A stretch of DNA of 64,000 nt from Methanobacterium_D sp040373355 (GTDB taxonomy: Archaea; Methanobacteriota; Methanobacteria; Methanobacteriales; Methanobacteriaceae): positions 1,710,001 through 1,774,000 of the forward strand of contig NZ_CP166866.1 in NCBI RefSeq assembly GCF_047495555.1, given 5' to 3'. Position numbers and translations under genes: made by a program. Positions 20,866 to 29,800 of this stretch are shown piece after piece. The number at the start of each line of letters is the position of its first letter. Positions within the stretch are counted from its first letter, which is position 1. The notes under the pieces were generated by a model. That model saw only the letters and a program-made list of their open reading frames with translations, was not told the origin of the DNA and did no database searches.

Positions 20866-20870
20866 GGAGG
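20866..20870 (+). promoter_or_regulatory. Shine-Dalgarno site that sets a TTG start for mfnB
   Basis: GGAGG at 20866-20870 lies 8 nt upstream of the TTG at 20879. The in-frame ATG at 20864 overlaps this site and so cannot use it. Starting at the TTG puts the catalytic-type lysine at residue 27, matching its position in the characterised MJ1099 enzyme. Confidence 0.85.
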
Positions 20871-20878
20871 TATACATT

Positions 20879-21592
20879 TTGCTTCTTTTAATAAGTCCAA
20901 TAAACACAGAGGAAGCACACGAAGCCATTGAAGGCGGTGCAGATATAATTGATGTCAAAAATCCCAAAGAAGGATCTCTCGGAGCTAACTTTCCATGGGT
21001 CATTAAAAGTGTTAGGGAAATGACCCCTAAAAATATGTTAGTAAGTGCAACATTAGGAGATGTACCCTATAAACCCGGTACTGTATCACTAGCAGCAATG
21101 GGAGCAGCAGTTTCAGGAGCAGACTACATTAAAGTAGGTCTATACGGTACTAAAAATTATGATGAATCCCTAGAAGTAATGAAAAATGTAGTAAAAACTG
21201 TTAATGACTATAATGATGATGCAATAGTAGTAGCTTCAGGATATGCTGATGCACATAGAGTGGGGGCAGTTGATCCAATGGAAATACCTAAAGTTGCAGC
21301 AGATGCAGGTGCAGACCTCGCCATGGTAGATACTGCGGTTAAAGATGGTAAAACACTGTTTGACTTTATGAATGAAGAAATTATTGCCAAATTTAACGAT
21401 GAAATTCACGATTACGGATTAAAATCAGCTCTTGCAGGTTCAGTTAAAAAAGACCAACTTAAAACATTATACAATTTAGGAACTGATGTAGTAGGAATAA
21501 GAGGAGCTGCCTGTATTGGTGGAGATAGAAACTCTGGAAAAATTCACCGGAGTGCAGTAATGGAATTAAAAGAAATGATAGATAAATTTTAA
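20879..21592 (+). CDS. mfnB: (5-formylfuran-3-yl)methyl phosphate synthase, methanofuran biosynthesis
   Basis: MfnB condenses two glyceraldehyde-3-phosphate molecules to the furan phosphate precursor of methanofuran, the C1 carrier of the first methanogenesis step. The protein (237 residues from the TTG) is a TIM barrel with GGADIIDVKNPKEGSLGANF, VSATLGDVPYKPGT, SGADYIKVGLYG, DTAVKDGKTLFDF and GSVKKDQL, all hallmarks of the DUF556/MfnB family. Lys27 aligns with the Schiff-base-type lysine of the M. jannaschii enzyme. The longer ATG frame at 20864 is rejected because of the Shine-Dalgarno position. A strong methanogen marker. Confidence 0.95.
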   Translation: MLLLISPINTEEAHEAIEGGADIIDVKNPKEGSLGANFPWVIKSVREMTPKNMLVSATLGDVPYKPGTVSLAAMGAAVSGADYIKVGLYGTKNYDESLEVMKNVVKTVNDYNDDAIVVASGYADAHRVGAVDPMEIPKVAADAGADLAMVDTAVKDGKTLFDFMNEEIIAKFNDEIHDYGLKSALAGSVKKDQLKTLYNLGTDVVGIRGAACIGGDRNSGKIHRSAVMELKEMIDKF

Positions 21593-21686
21593 TTTTATTA
21601 AAAATAAATAATTAACAAACTTTCAATATTATTTTTAAATCAAAACAATTTTAAAAGCCATTTGGCTTGGTTGAAGGAGGAATTTA

Positions 21687-23174
21687 ATGTATTCTAAAAA
21701 ATTAAAAAATGCTCCAGAGGGTTTTACATTCGACGATTTTCTTATAGTGCCTTCAGCTTCATCTGTAGAACCAAAAGATGTTATAATTAAAACCAAAATT
21801 TCAAGAAATTATAATATAAACATTCCAATTATAAGTTCTGCAATGGATACTGTAACTGAATCTCAAATGGCAATCGCAATGGCCCAGGAGGGAGGTTTAG
21901 GGGTTATTCATAGAAATATGACTATAAGTGAGCAGATTAATGAGGTTAAAAAAGTTAAACAATCTGATGACCTCACAATTAGAGATGTAATAACTGTAAC
22001 TCCGGAAGCTTCTATACGTGAAGCAAATCAGATAATGGACATGGAAGAAGTGAGTGGACTTCCTGTCGTTGAAGAAGAAGTTGTCGTGGGAATAATAAGC
22101 CGCAGAGATATAAAGCCAATAGTTAGCACGGATGCAGACAAAAAAGTAAAGGAAATAATGACTGAAGAAGTGCTTACAATCCCCGAATCAACCAGTCCAG
22201 AAGAAGCGTTGGATATAGCCTATGAAAATAAGGTTGAAAGACTTCCAGTAGTTCGTCAGGGAAAACTAATGGGAATAGTAACCATAAGGGACATTTTAGA
22301 GCGTAAAAAATTCCCTAATGCTTCTAGAGATAAAAAAGGGAGATTTATGGTTGCTGCAGCTACAGGGCCATTTGATTTGGAACGTGCAATGGCATTAGAT
22401 GATGCCGGAGCAGATATACTTGCTATAGATGTTGCTCATGCCCATAATTTAAATGTGGTAGATGCAGCAAAAAAAATTAAGGATAACATCGATGCAGATT
22501 TAATTGTTGGTAATATTGCAACAAAAGAAGCTGCTGAGGCATTGATGGCCAAAGAAGTTGACGGACTAAAAGTTGGAATTGGTCCCGGATCAATATGTAC
22601 AACAAGGATCATCGCAGGAGTGGGAGTACCTCAGTTAACAGCCATATCTGATGTTGCAGATGCAGCAAAAGACTATGAAATTCCAGTAATAGGTGATGGC
22701 GGCCTAAGGTTCTCGGGAGATGTTGCAAAAGCCATAGCGGTTGGAGCAGATGCTGTAATGGCTGGAAGTTTACTTGCAGGAACTTATGAGTCCCCCGGTG
22801 AAGTTGTAATTATGAACGGAAGAAAATTCAAACAGTACCGTGGAATGGGTTCCCTTGGAGCAATGACAGGTGGCGTAGGTGCAGGAACAGATCGTTACTT
22901 CCAGGAAGTTAAAGGTCCAATGAAACATGCAAAACTTGTCCCTGAAGGTGTAGAAGGTGTTGTTCCCTATAAAGGTCCTGTAAATGAAGTTTTGTTCCAA
23001 TTAACAGGAGGGCTTAGGTCTTCAATGGGCTATTGTGGTGCTAAAGATATAGCAATGATGAAGGAAAACGCAAAACTTGTCAGAATTACAGCAAGCGGAA
23101 TGGTAGAAAGCCATCCACATGACCTTACAATAACTAACGAAAGTCCTAATTACCCTACATCCCGATTGATGTAG
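21687..23174 (+). CDS. guaB: IMP dehydrogenase
   Basis: Oxidises IMP to XMP with NAD, the committed step to GMP. The 495-residue protein is of standard length, with a TIM barrel interrupted by a pair of CBS domains (about 95-205: IRDVITVTPEASIREAN and VKEIMTEEVLTIPEST). The catalytic cysteine is in GPGSICTTRIIAGVG, followed by GDGGLRFSGDV and the flap region GSLGAMTGG. AAGGAGG precedes the ATG by 7 nt, one of the best Shine-Dalgarno sites in the window, in keeping with high expression. It stands alone on the plus strand. Confidence 0.97.
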   Translation: MYSKKLKNAPEGFTFDDFLIVPSASSVEPKDVIIKTKISRNYNINIPIISSAMDTVTESQMAIAMAQEGGLGVIHRNMTISEQINEVKKVKQSDDLTIRDVITVTPEASIREANQIMDMEEVSGLPVVEEEVVVGIISRRDIKPIVSTDADKKVKEIMTEEVLTIPESTSPEEALDIAYENKVERLPVVRQGKLMGIVTIRDILERKKFPNASRDKKGRFMVAAATGPFDLERAMALDDAGADILAIDVAHAHNLNVVDAAKKIKDNIDADLIVGNIATKEAAEALMAKEVDGLKVGIGPGSICTTRIIAGVGVPQLTAISDVADAAKDYEIPVIGDGGLRFSGDVAKAIAVGADAVMAGSLLAGTYESPGEVVIMNGRKFKQYRGMGSLGAMTGGVGAGTDRYFQEVKGPMKHAKLVPEGVEGVVPYKGPVNEVLFQLTGGLRSSMGYCGAKDIAMMKENAKLVRITASGMVESHPHDLTITNESPNYPTSRLM

Positions 23175-23531
23175 CTCCTTATTTTATTTTTTATTAAATT
23201 AATTCTACTATATCAGCTATTGATTATAGCAATAGCGGATAATTAATTTTTAATTTCTAAATTCTATGTATCTTTTTTATTTTCATAGTTGGAAATTAAG
23301 ATCAAATATACCTTAACAGACTCTATTTTTAATTTATATATTAATGATATTCAGTTTATAGAATTTATAAACAATTTAAATTGTTATTTTCTTAAATAAT
23401 TAATTAAATAATTCTCTTTCTTTTTTATTGTGTTCTTTAGTATTTTTCATTAAATTATTACTTAAATAAAAAATATTATTAATCAGTAATTCGTAAAATA
23501 ATAAACTATCATTTTAGGTGTTAATGGCTTA
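23175..23531. other. Intergenic region after guaB
   Basis: 357 bp of very AT-rich DNA without a credible gene. T-rich runs just after the guaB stop (about 23178-23200) could terminate transcription in the archaeal manner. A small inverted repeat CTATTG/CAATAG lies at about 23214-23234. The remainder probably holds the promoter of the 1464-residue gene, but no single TATA box stands out. Confidence 0.4.
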
Positions 23532-26500
23532 ATGAAAATTACGGAGATGAAAAATATTAGAAAATTTTTAAAAACTATAAAAAGTAAAAAAACTAATCTG
23601 GAAAGTTCAGAATTTAATAGACATAATAATAAGGGAAAATTTTCTAAATTTAATATATTTACACCAAAATTACTAAAAATTTTAGCTCTATTAACATTCT
23701 TGGTAAATATTGGCCTCATTTTAGCATTTGGATTTAAAATAGTAATGATATATTCTATTATTATAGGAATATTTTCTATACTTCAAATATTTATTTCTAA
23801 TTATTTCTATAAAACTCCTGAAATAGATGAACATTATTTTCCATTTGCTACAGTAGTTGTACCTGCTTATAATGAAGCTAAAACCATAGAAAAAACACTA
23901 AAAAGCTGTGTTAATAATGGATATCCCCTAGATAAATTAGAAATTATTACAGTTAATGATGGTTCAAATGATTATGGGAGCGATGGTAAAAGCCGGACTT
24001 TAAGCTTAATGTATAAAATTCAAGATAATATACTAAATAAAAAAGGATTTAAAATTAAAGTGCTTAATCTTGGAGAGAATTGCGGGAAAAGAGAAGCAAT
24101 GATTAGAGGATTTTTAAAAGCCTCAGATAAATCAAAAATATTTGTAACAGTAGATGCTGATAGCTATATTAAAAAAGGAGCCATTCATAAATTAGTTCAA
24201 CCCTTTAAAAATAAGAAAGTTGGAGCAGTATCTGGAAACACTGAAATTGCTAATTTAGATAAAACTCTTACTAAAATGCAAAATTACATGTACTGGATTT
24301 CTTTTAACATATTTAAAGCTAGTGAAAGTTCCCTCGGGACTGTGTTATGCTGTCCTGGATGTTTTTCAGCATTTAGAAAAAAAGATGTATTTGAAGTTCT
24401 TCCTCAATTTAGAAATGAAACCTTTTGTAATGTAAGTGAAGATAGAAATCTAACAAATCTGGTTTTAGAAAAAGATAAAGACATTGTATATCACAATGAG
24501 GCATTAACTAAAACTAATGTTCCTGAAAAAATGATTCAATTTGTTAAACAACAATATCGCTGGAAAATATCAACTATTTACGAAAATCTTTTTATTGTTT
24601 CAAGATTTATTCACAGAAAGAACCCTTTAATAATTTTTAATTTCTATGTTTCATTTATCCTTATTTTTTCATGGAGTATTGCTGCAATTTATGCTCTATT
24701 CTTCCAAATTACCGGAGGCGCAACTTCATGGACAGTTCTTTTTTGGCTTACCTGTATGCCTATTTTCCCAATTTATTGGGCAATGAAAGAAAAAAAGATA
24801 CATAATTTTGGTTACGGCTTTTTAAGCCTTTACTTATGGATGTTTATTATTGACCTTTTGAACTATTTAGCTTTCGCTAACTTACGTACTGATAAATGGG
24901 CAGGTAAAGAAAAATCTAATTTAAATACTTCAAAAAGAATTACTAATCAATTATCAACCGCTCCTAGAATATTTTTGGAAACAAGTAAAGATATCATAAG
25001 CAAAATACCGTGTCCACAAAGCAAGCGCGCATCACTTATTCAATCAATTATAATCACTGTGTTTATTCTAGTTCTTATGGCATCTGCATACTATATTAAT
25101 TTAAGACTTCCTGTAACTCAATTAATTGCATATATCTTAACAAGTATTTTCTATCTTTCTCAGTTAACTTATATAGCTTTATTACAATTCATCTCTAATT
25201 ACTGGATAGGCCTCATTGGAATGATAGTCTTTGGAGTTGGTGGATCAAAGATAATAAAGAAAATTGGCTATAATAATGAAAAAGGTAGACCTTTAAGAAA
25301 TATAACAAATGAAATATACCCTGAACTTAATGATAAAGAACAAGATAAGCTTATTAAGGATTCCATTCCTACTTTAAACAATATTATTTTAAAACAAAAT
25401 GATACTATAGCTTCACCGCTTTTTATTCTTTCAAATTTACCAGTTATAGGAAAAATAATATCATCATTACTTAAAAATAGAATTGGAACTATTCTTATAA
25501 AGCCCATTACATGGGTTATTGAAATTTTAACCATGCTAATTTTATATAGGTTCTTTCTACGCCATTTTCTCCTGCCTATGAGCTTATCTTCAAAGGATAT
25601 AACTGCAATAGTTGGAGAAGAAAATGTAAAACAAATGATGATAGGGATTAAAGAAACTTCAGAAGAAACTAAGAAAAGAAGAAATAGACTTAAAAATTTC
25701 TTTACAATAGAATCTTTCTTGAATTATTTTGACTTTAAAATTTTAAAATGGAGCCAGAAAAAGGAAAATAGAAATATTTTATGGAATATTCCATTGGCAT
25801 TTGCAATATTAGTTAGATCATTTAGTTCACTTATCCGTCAAAGATTAGTTATATCATTTATTGCCATGTATATAGCCACGCCTATTGCATTTCTACTTTT
25901 CTCAGAAGAACTGCTTAATACAAGTATTGTAGATTTACCAGTCCCTTTAACAGGTATTTTCCCAGTTACACTTGCTCTAGTAATTACTAGCTTTTTTGTA
26001 ATGTTCTTTCTGGAACTTCCCCGAATGAAATCTTTATGGGTAGAATATCGGAAGAAATGGAATCTAAAAAAGACATTACCAAACTGGATCTTAAAATCAA
26101 GTGCGTTTTTGCTAGCTGGAACTCTTTCAATGATACTTATTGGACCCGAGTTACTTTTTGCTTTAAAACTTACTGTTGGTATTCCTATATTGGGTGAAAC
26201 AGTTAGATTTATGGAAGAGTTTGTTTATGGGGCTAATGGCCAGGGAGGAATAGGTGAAAAAATCCTAAAAGTAATTGAGGTAAATAGTGGATTAGTAAAC
26301 CCTAACCCCGTTAAAGATGGATGGCTAATGCCTCAAAGTTGGAAGATTGAGAAGAATGGTCAGGGAGTTATGCCTGAGCCCATGGATTCACTTAAAGTAG
26401 ATGGGCCTGGAGAAGCATCCTCTCATCTTATTTCTGTTGATAGAACACGAAATTATGTAATTCAATATATGGCCGATACTAAAATAAAAGATACTTCAAT

Positions 26501-27926
26501 TGATGTTTCAATTGAAGAATTTAGTATGAGTGATAGCGAGGCAATACTCCTTAACAGAGTTGATTGCGGTAGCGTAGATGGAGAACAGGGAATTGAATAT
26601 ATAACAGCTAACTACAAGCCTTCTTCACCTAAAGTAAGTTCAGTTCGAGTAGTTATTGAAGGAGTAGACAATGGTCATGGAGTAAATGGTTATGTTGATG
26701 GAATAAAACTTTCGCGAGTAACTGATTCAGCAGCCACCAAAGAACTTAAAAAGCCCCATATTATCTTGCGTTTTGATGATGGATGGGCAAATCAAGCAGA
26801 TGATGAAATGAAAACTGATGACTATGGATACCCTGCAGTATATAATATCATCTCAAATGTAATGCCTGATGAATTAACAGATTCTTCTAAAAAGAGGAAC
26901 TATATGAGTTTACAGAAAGTATTCCAACTTTCCAAAGAAAATCAAATTGGAACCCACTCTGGCGGATATCAAAATGATAACATTGCTGAAGCTTCTAATG
27001 AAGATATACTCTTTGAAACCCTTTATCAATACCAAATACTTAAAATACTTGGCTTTGACTCCGATACATATGCATCTCCAAACTTTCTGTACAATCCTAC
27101 TTCACTCAGAGCTATTTATAGAACATTCAATTCTCATCAAATAGAAGAAAATTATAATATAGATGCCTATAAATTTCCATTTAACAGATATAATTTCTAC
27201 ACAGTTGAGCCTGTACAATTAGAAAAAGAATTGAAATCAAATAATACATTAGTTAATGATCCATCCCTTATGAATATTGAAGAAACTAAACATTTTATAG
27301 ATACTGCAGCTTTAAATAATGCAACACCAGTTCTCATGTTTCACGTTATAAACAATGCAGGAGATCTTCCAGAGAACAAACTTGAAATGGAAACAACTGC
27401 TTATAACGAAATTCTTGACTATATTCATTCAAAACAAATCCCAGTAGTCACTTTTAAACAATTACTTGATCTTCAAGAAGAATCTCTTTCTGATTTACCT
27501 ATAAATTCCTTTGATTCAAAGGGTATTAAAGGGGAAGAAGGAACTTATTATCCTATAGGTACAGTAAAAGTTATTGGAGAGAATGGAATTGTCCTGGATG
27601 ATTATTTATCAAATGAGGATATTAAACCATTGAATATTCCTTCACTTAATTATATATTTGATGATATAATTCAAGAGTATGCCCAGACTTCAATAAATTC
27701 CCATTTTCAAGATATAAGTCTGATTCCACTTGCTGCAGGAGCAGGGATATTAGCAATATCCAATAAATTTATAATCAAAGAAAATAGTAAATCTAATGAA
27801 GAATATGGGGAATATTTAATATGTAAACAATGTGATAATTATTATAAACTTAAAAAAGATGAATCTCCAGAAGATTTTAGTGGATGCAGTTGTGGTGGGG
27901 ATCTATATTATAAAAAAGTTAAATAA
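23532..27926 (+). CDS. Giant membrane GT2 polysaccharide synthase fused to a NodB-like deacetylase domain and zinc ribbon
   Basis: 1464 residues. After two N-terminal membrane segments comes a processive GT2 domain (about 95-345): VVVPAYNEAKTIEKTL, VNDGSND, VTVDADSYI, SEDRNLTNLV and QQYRWK, the D, DxD, ED and QxxRW set of hyaluronan/chitin/cellulose synthases. Several membrane segments follow to about residue 900, then an extracellular carbohydrate-binding-like region, a NodB-like domain from about 1074 (ILRFDDGW, then GTHSGGYQ; the second His of the usual HxxxxH is not evident), a last membrane segment and a C-terminal zinc ribbon (CKQC...CSCGG). It may synthesise a polymer and modify it outside. 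Enzyme activity of the NodB part is doubtful. Confidence 0.85.
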   Translation: MKITEMKNIRKFLKTIKSKKTNLESSEFNRHNNKGKFSKFNIFTPKLLKILALLTFLVNIGLILAFGFKIVMIYSIIIGIFSILQIFISNYFYKTPEIDEHYFPFATVVVPAYNEAKTIEKTLKSCVNNGYPLDKLEIITVNDGSNDYGSDGKSRTLSLMYKIQDNILNKKGFKIKVLNLGENCGKREAMIRGFLKASDKSKIFVTVDADSYIKKGAIHKLVQPFKNKKVGAVSGNTEIANLDKTLTKMQNYMYWISFNIFKASESSLGTVLCCPGCFSAFRKKDVFEVLPQFRNETFCNVSEDRNLTNLVLEKDKDIVYHNEALTKTNVPEKMIQFVKQQYRWKISTIYENLFIVSRFIHRKNPLIIFNFYVSFILIFSWSIAAIYALFFQITGGATSWTVLFWLTCMPIFPIYWAMKEKKIHNFGYGFLSLYLWMFIIDLLNYLAFANLRTDKWAGKEKSNLNTSKRITNQLSTAPRIFLETSKDIISKIPCPQSKRASLIQSIIITVFILVLMASAYYINLRLPVTQLIAYILTSIFYLSQLTYIALLQFISNYWIGLIGMIVFGVGGSKIIKKIGYNNEKGRPLRNITNEIYPELNDKEQDKLIKDSIPTLNNIILKQNDTIASPLFILSNLPVIGKIISSLLKNRIGTILIKPITWVIEILTMLILYRFFLRHFLLPMSLSSKDITAIVGEENVKQMMIGIKETSEETKKRRNRLKNFFTIESFLNYFDFKILKWSQKKENRNILWNIPLAFAILVRSFSSLIRQRLVISFIAMYIATPIAFLLFSEELLNTSIVDLPVPLTGIFPVTLALVITSFFVMFFLELPRMKSLWVEYRKKWNLKKTLPNWILKSSAFLLAGTLSMILIGPELLFALKLTVGIPILGETVRFMEEFVYGANGQGGIGEKILKVIEVNSGLVNPNPVKDGWLMPQSWKIEKNGQGVMPEPMDSLKVDGPGEASSHLISVDRTRNYVIQYMADTKIKDTSIDVSIEEFSMSDSEAILLNRVDCGSVDGEQGIEYITANYKPSSPKVSSVRVVIEGVDNGHGVNGYVDGIKLSRVTDSAATKELKKPHIILRFDDGWANQADDEMKTDDYGYPAVYNIISNVMPDELTDSSKKRNYMSLQKVFQLSKENQIGTHSGGYQNDNIAEASNEDILFETLYQYQILKILGFDSDTYASPNFLYNPTSLRAIYRTFNSHQIEENYNIDAYKFPFNRYNFYTVEPVQLEKELKSNNTLVNDPSLMNIEETKHFIDTAALNNATPVLMFHVINNAGDLPENKLEMETTAYNEILDYIHSKQIPVVTFKQLLDLQEESLSDLPINSFDSKGIKGEEGTYYPIGTVKVIGENGIVLDDYLSNEDIKPLNIPSLNYIFDDIIQEYAQTSINSHFQDISLIPLAAGAGILAISNKFIIKENSKSNEEYGEYLICKQCDNYYKLKKDESPEDFSGCSCGGDLYYKKVK

Positions 27927-28011
27927 AATGTTCAAATACATTTAAATTAATCATTTATTTATAATAATATGTATAAAGACTTTATTTTCATTGATAATAA
28001 TATGGTATTAT

Positions 28012-28608
28012 ATGAAATCTATAATTATTCTTTGTGGTGGAAGAAGTAAGAGAATGGGTAGAGATAAAGGTTCGCTTATTTTAAAGGGAAAACCCATGAT
28101 ACTCCATATTTTAGACGAGATAACAGATATCGCAGATGAAATAATAATTGTTTTAAGAGATGAAAATCAGATTAGAGATTATAGTGAACTAATTAAAGAA
28201 AAAAGTAACATTAAAATAATTACTGATAAATCTAAAGATCAGGGCCCCTTAATTGGGATATTAACAGGTCTTTCTAATATTAAATCTGAACATGCCCAAA
28301 TTTTACCCTGTGATTCTCCTTTTATTTCTAAAAAATTTGTTTTAAAAATGTCTGATATCATCGAAACTTCTAATTTTGATGCAGTGGTCCCTATAGATGA
28401 TGATGGACATACTGAACCTTTACATTCTATTTACAAAAAAAATGCCATAAATATAATTAATGAATTGGTAAATGAAGAAAAAAGAGATGTTAATTCTTTA
28501 ATTAAAAGGTTAAATGCTAAATTTATCAATGTTAAAGAACTTGATAAATCTAAAATGAGTTTTCGAAATATTAATACAAAAAAAGAGATTAATTATTTGA
28601 AACAATAA
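28012..28608 (+). CDS. mobA: Molybdenum cofactor guanylyltransferase
   Basis: Attaches GMP to molybdopterin to make the guanine dinucleotide cofactor used by formate and formylmethanofuran dehydrogenases. The N-terminal signature ILCGGRSKRMGRDKGSLILKGK and LPCDSPFIS are typical of MobA. The frame is open from a TTG at 27991, but the ATG at 28012 starts right before the signature (MKSIIILCGG), giving 198 residues, the usual length. It sits alone inside a glycan cluster, converging with the GT2 gene after it. Confidence 0.9.
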   Translation: MKSIIILCGGRSKRMGRDKGSLILKGKPMILHILDEITDIADEIIIVLRDENQIRDYSELIKEKSNIKIITDKSKDQGPLIGILTGLSNIKSEHAQILPCDSPFISKKFVLKMSDIIETSNFDAVVPIDDDGHTEPLHSIYKKNAINIINELVNEEKRDVNSLIKRLNAKFINVKELDKSKMSFRNINTKKEINYLKQ

Positions 28609-28612
28609 ATAA

Positions 28613-29296
28613 TTATTTTCTATTAAACCTATATGCACCCATATCCAACAGTACTTTCATAAGAACTCCTATTCCATGGCTTAATGGATTTTTTGTAGAT
28701 CCATTAACATCATAACGTACTCTAATTTCTACTTCTTTAATTTTAAATCCATTATACGCTACATCTCTTATCATTTCACTTTCAATGCTAAAATCTGTAG
28801 AATCAAATCTAAAATGAGGAATTGTATGCTTTGCAAATGCCCTGAATCCACTCTGACTGTCAGTAACATTTATCCCACTGTTAAAATATGTAGCTTTATC
28901 CAGAACCATTTGACCAACTCTTCGATAAAACGGCGTTTCTTTATCATGACCATTTAAATATCGGCTTCCATTTACAATATCTGCTTCGCCATTAACAATA
29001 GGTTCTATAAGTTTTGGTATCTCATCGGGATTATGTTGACCGTCAGAATCCATAGTTATTACAATATCACTTCCATTAACTGCTCTGAATCCTGTTTTAA
29101 GTGCTGATCCTTTACCTTTGTTAGAACTATGTCTTATCACTTTTGCTCCTGCTAATTTTGCTATTTCGCTAGTATTATCCTTACTTCCGTCATCCACTAC
29201 AATTATTTCATCTACATGTTTTTTTGTACTTAAAATTAGACTACCAATAGCAATTTCTTCATTATATGCGGGTAAAATAGCTAAAGTTTTAATCAT
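28613..29296 (-). CDS. GT2 glycosyltransferase, dolichyl-phosphate sugar synthase type
   Basis: A 227-residue GT2 with LAILPAYNEEIAIGSLIL, IIVVDDGSKDNT, VITMDSDGQHNPDE (DxD) and TDSQSGFRAFAKH, as in archaeal DolP-hexose synthases. It probably loads a hexose on dolichyl phosphate for surface-glycan or glycoprotein assembly. I use the ATG at 29296; the longer frame opens at a TTG 9 bp earlier. No membrane segments are seen. It is a paralog of 11114-11917 but lacks that protein's N-terminal extension. Confidence 0.9.
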   Translation of the reverse strand: MIKTLAILPAYNEEIAIGSLILSTKKHVDEIIVVDDGSKDNTSEIAKLAGAKVIRHSSNKGKGSALKTGFRAVNGSDIVITMDSDGQHNPDEIPKLIEPIVNGEADIVNGSRYLNGHDKETPFYRRVGQMVLDKATYFNSGINVTDSQSGFRAFAKHTIPHFRFDSTDFSIESEMIRDVAYNGFKIKEVEIRVRYDVNGSTKNPLSHGIGVLMKVLLDMGAYRFNRK

Positions 29297-29800
29297 ATTT
29301 ATCAACTAGCATTAATATGTTCATTTAATCATAATAATAATTATTATTATATATTATTAAGTTAATACTTACATAAATAATTAATTATTTAGATTAAAAT
29401 AATATTATTTAATTAAATATTCAAATAGAAATTATTATTTAAAATATTTAAGGGTATTAGGTGTATTCTTGGATTTTAAACCTTAAATTCCATTAATACA
29501 ACTCTTTTATTAACTTATTTTGCAATAGAAGCTGTAGTATTTCTAATATTAGAAATAGAAATAAAGATGGGAATTGTTATTATTAAAACTGCAGATAACA
29601 TCAAAATTAAAAATATTCGAATAATTTAACGTGATGATATACACTGATTAATTAAAAATTATTAATTAATATAAAATGCTTATTTAATAATTCATAAAAA
29701 ATGATATAAATTTATCACAAGTTTTAAATTGTATTAATTTCAGATATTAAGTTATTCTTATTATGAAATTTCAGTAAAACAATAAGATAAAGGAACCAAT
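29297..29800. other. Intergenic region before flippase gene
   Basis: About 500 bp, extremely AT-rich. A 49-codon open frame at 29483-29629 (plus strand) encodes a hydrophobic stretch (TYFAIEAVVFLILEIEI) but has no start codon and may be a decayed gene end or chance. The rest looks like promoter and leader DNA; AAAGGAA before the flippase ATG is the only clear signal. Confidence 0.4.

Larger units (their letters stand above)
20565..20878. other. Intergenic region upstream of mfnB
   Basis: About 314 bp with no reading frame that looks coding. It holds an imperfect palindromic structure at 20691-20742 (listed separately), AT-rich promoter-like DNA around 20795-20830 (GTATAAATAATTTAGAG is the best TATA-like stretch) and the mfnB Shine-Dalgarno site at the end. 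Confidence 0.5.

Noticed and set aside
29483..29629. Open frame encoding a hydrophobic peptide
   Set aside because: No start codon or Shine-Dalgarno, and no recognisable family; kept only as a remark in the intergenic entry.
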